The position numbers and the translations under genes were made by a program. Positions 44,701-45,787 of a stretch of 45,787 nt of DNA are shown here, piece after piece (the first letter of the stretch is position 1; every line of letters begins with the position of its first letter). The stretch spans positions 1-45,787 of the forward strand of contig DFBC01000112.1 of assembly GCA_002367235.1 (NCBI GenBank), in the 5' to 3' direction. This DNA is from Cellvibrionales bacterium UBA3090. Its GTDB lineage: Bacteria > Pseudomonadota > Gammaproteobacteria > Pseudomonadales > Porticoccaceae. The notes under the pieces were generated by a model. It was not told the origin of the DNA. It saw nothing but the letters and a program-made list of their open reading frames with translations, and made no database searches.

Positions 44701-45787
44701 TGATTTACAGGGCAGTGCGGCAATCAGTGCAAATGGTATTAACGGCTACAATAGTTACGGCGGCGGTGCTGGCGGTAGTATCCATCTTGAAGTTGATTCG
44801 TTAACGGGTAGCGGCACCTTGGAGGTACTCGGTGGTGGCGGTACCCATAAAGCGGGTGGCGGTAGAATAAGTGCCTACATCGGCAGTGATACAGGTTTTA
44901 CGGGCAGTTATTTAACGGGTAATTCTAATGCGGGTAGCGGTACTGCTTTCGTAAAAAGAAGCGGAGATTTATTTGGTGAGTTAATTGTAGATAATTCAAG
45001 TGTGACGGCAAATGACTTTAGTACGCCGTTACCCGGTGTGGGTAAACATTCTATTACCAGTGCTTCTCAAGTTGACGTTGGCTTGTGGCGGGTGACGGTC
45101 GATGGCACTCCATGGACGGCGACTAGCGCAGAATATCAATGGGGCGTAGATGGTTTTGAGGTGTTGCTGGATGAAGGCAATGAGGCTGGCCAGCGCTACC
45201 TGATAGAAAGCAATACTACTAATGAATTATTTATTCGAACAACTGATGATCTTAGTGTATTTACGGGCAAGGATTTAGTAGGGGTTCATGTTTTTGACCG
45301 CATTATCGTTCGTAATGGTGGTTGGTTGGATGTAGGGCAGGATCGTATCGTTGTCCTGGAAAGCGGTAACTCAACTATCAGTAATGGCTCGACTGTATCG
45401 GGTGATGTACTTCCCCAAAATGTTATTGACCGGGCACTTTCTACGGGCGGAGGTATTGTTACCACCTCGCCGATAAGTGTTTTTGACTTGTCGATTAATG
45501 GCTCAGGTGGAGCCAAGATTAAAGCGCCTTCATTGGAGGTGAGAAATAACGCTTCCATTACCGGTGATGGCGAGAAAATAACTATTAGCCTGGAATTGGA
45601 AGAACCGTTCACTGTGGCCGGTGATTTTACTCTAACGAATGCCACTTTGACGGTACCCAAAGCGACGAGTTCACCCCGGAAAGTGCATGGTCTGTCTCTG
45701 GATGTCGGCGGTACCCTAACGGTCGATGCCGACTCAGTGATTGACCTGGCAGGCAAGGGCTACCCCAATAATGACTGGAGTGGCCCT
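41741..45787 (+). CDS. Giant secreted protein, partial (runs off the window)
   Basis: At least 1349 residues with no stop before the right edge. A signal peptide ends near IWA-GTN (residue 28). A carboxypeptidase-regulatory-like segment (about 30-105) and a BIG2-type domain (about 110-200) follow. Thrombospondin type 3 repeats occupy about 203-290, then an Ig-like domain. About seven propeller blades of the LVIVP type lie in about 405-690 (GLTIVDLTEPQAP, GVVVVDIANPA). A Big_9-like Ig domain (about 712-785) has FFANDTLVHTDVTPPY. From about 790 there are long glycine-rich beta-solenoid-like units. The ATG at 41741 is supported by AAGGG upstream. It is probably exported and surface-bound or released; its anchor, if any, lies beyond the window. 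Confidence 0.85.
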   Translation, partial: MYCRTVGAIALLFTAISGFSSAIWAGTNASLVLDETCTVSILNRTVYADENGRFALPNVPSFMGEIKARATCIRDGKTVSGETAYFSVVNNTTINVGDFYLAQAEDTPASVRFINGSSVLLLGDEASQQLFTVFTYSDGREEFVFEAQEGVNYSSSSPAVAAVDSAGLITAMSSGVSLVSVRKDGVLATITVNVSASGDIDGDGIPDDIELLYGLDPNDPVDALEDQDGDGISALDEFNLGTSPINPDTDGDGIDDNEEIEAGEDGFITNPLLADTDGDGLSDALEIAIGSDPTDINDANYAAVITSIDATPDSSVIFYNSIDGVGSLQLTVSATLVDGAVVDITGKGTGTDYSSADLSIANFGADDGRIYAGLDGVTEITVSNGSFSDTVQLSVLTFDPTALGYIELPNAANNVAVEGATAYVATAGGLTIVDLTEPQAPAVISSLSVASGAVDVKADNGYVYLATTAGLAVVNVLAPETPVLVAVLTSVGQVNDIAIENGRAYLATQDQGVVVVDIANPAALQTLGSIVLGSVIHAVDIAGQMAVAVSGDAVIALGVSNPASIVEWSRVTVNAAKEVALKDKHAFLAAGNGDYYPSIDFTDPLNPVFNATQRTFLPSDVVVNGDHAFYSDTLFPSAIPIVNIKDPNNPLYQELIDLSQYGDKDCNGIDADFAYVYCTAANRLYIAQYRQPSDVAGIAPTIVWQTPALGTELFQNRPYRVKADVNDDVRVAQVSFFANDTLVHTDVTPPYTFVYKVPEGITTQIFKVEALDLASNLASTGDLAFNVSPLAAIDEEWSDVVVDYFDEDLLTSSVAMTNATFISQYKLVTAGDLLVTGDTAGIVVEQLEVGGNLIVDGATLTINSANGIEVLGDVVLINGASITVPNANSSTQDIIELDLNVAGQVRIDATSAIDVSGKGYPPRQISGPDWSGTARYGCHGGIRTKDGSRDCIYGRYNEARFAGSSGYESGASTAHGGGVVRITAQSVDLQGSAAISANGINGYNSYGGGAGGSIHLEVDSLTGSGTLEVLGGGGTHKAGGGRISAYIGSDTGFTGSYLTGNSNAGSGTAFVKRSGDLFGELIVDNSSVTANDFSTPLPGVGKHSITSASQVDVGLWRVTVDGTPWTATSAEYQWGVDGFEVLLDEGNEAGQRYLIESNTTNELFIRTTDDLSVFTGKDLVGVHVFDRIIVRNGGWLDVGQDRIVVLESGNSTISNGSTVSGDVLPQNVIDRALSTGGGIVTTSPISVFDLSINGSGGAKIKAPSLEVRNNASITGDGEKITISLELEEPFTVAGDFTLTNATLTVPKATSSPRKVHGLSLDVGGTLTVDADSVIDLAGKGYPNNDWSGP
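44471..45787 (+). repeat. Long-period repeat in the right-edge protein (about 421 residues)
   Basis: The signature SAIDVSGKGYP...DWSG at 44471 recurs as SVIDLAGKGYP...DWSG at 45734, 1263 nt later (421 codons, same frame). The preceding strands also match: ITVPNANSST / LTVPKATSSP and LDLNVAGQVRIDA / LSLDVGGTLTVDA. The second copy is cut by the window edge, so the number of units is unknown. Confidence 0.75.

Overview
The window reads as chromosome of a gammaproteobacterium, probably a marine or aquatic heterotroph. It carries a tfc/PFL-type (MPF_G) conjugation gene set typical of gammaproteobacterial integrative elements, a gspC-to-gspM type II secretion operon, and very large calcium-binding secreted proteins. 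No rRNA or tRNA is visible, so the genus cannot be fixed. The left half is densely packed with ATGA stop/start overlaps.

Positions 102-18880 are part of an integrative conjugative element (ICE). The run is RAQPRD protein, four small membrane proteins ending in the VirB8/TraE-like protein, TraK-like and TraB-like proteins, a lipoprotein and the TraC/VirB4 ATPase (102-7597). It resumes with the DUF1525 protein, the TraU-like protein, the PFL_4711-type protein, a small membrane protein and TraG (13945-18664). Relaxase, coupling protein and integrase are not in the window, so they lie to the left or are lost.

Positions 7841-13780 interrupt that operon. A four-gene plus-strand cassette encodes a DUF2235 lipase-like hydrolase, a caspase-like peptidase, a protein of no named family and a ComEC-like metallo-beta-lactamase-fold protein. 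A minus-strand NERD nuclease-like gene follows. All recognisable catalytic motifs are intact. The last three cassette genes overlap, so they are one translational unit. This is the best candidate for an undescribed system: probably an anti-phage or inter-element conflict module with a lipase and a protease as effectors. That function is inference.

Positions 19207-33887 are all minus strand: a seven-FG-GAP plus HEAT-like secreted protein, a membrane-anchored pentaheme cytochrome c, then gspC, D, E, F, G, H, I, J, K, L and M. No gspN follows. Spacing suggests one long transcript starting in the divergent intergenic region at 33888-34035.

Positions 34036-45787 run on the plus strand. They hold a 1779-residue secreted multidomain protein (Ig-like repeats, thrombospondin type 3 repeats, a 30-cysteine tail), two unfamiliar AT-rich genes, a DsbA-like oxidoreductase, and a second giant secreted protein that runs off the right edge without a stop. 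The T2SS, the oxidoreductase and the two giant proteins may form a secretion and folding unit; this is inferred from adjacency only.
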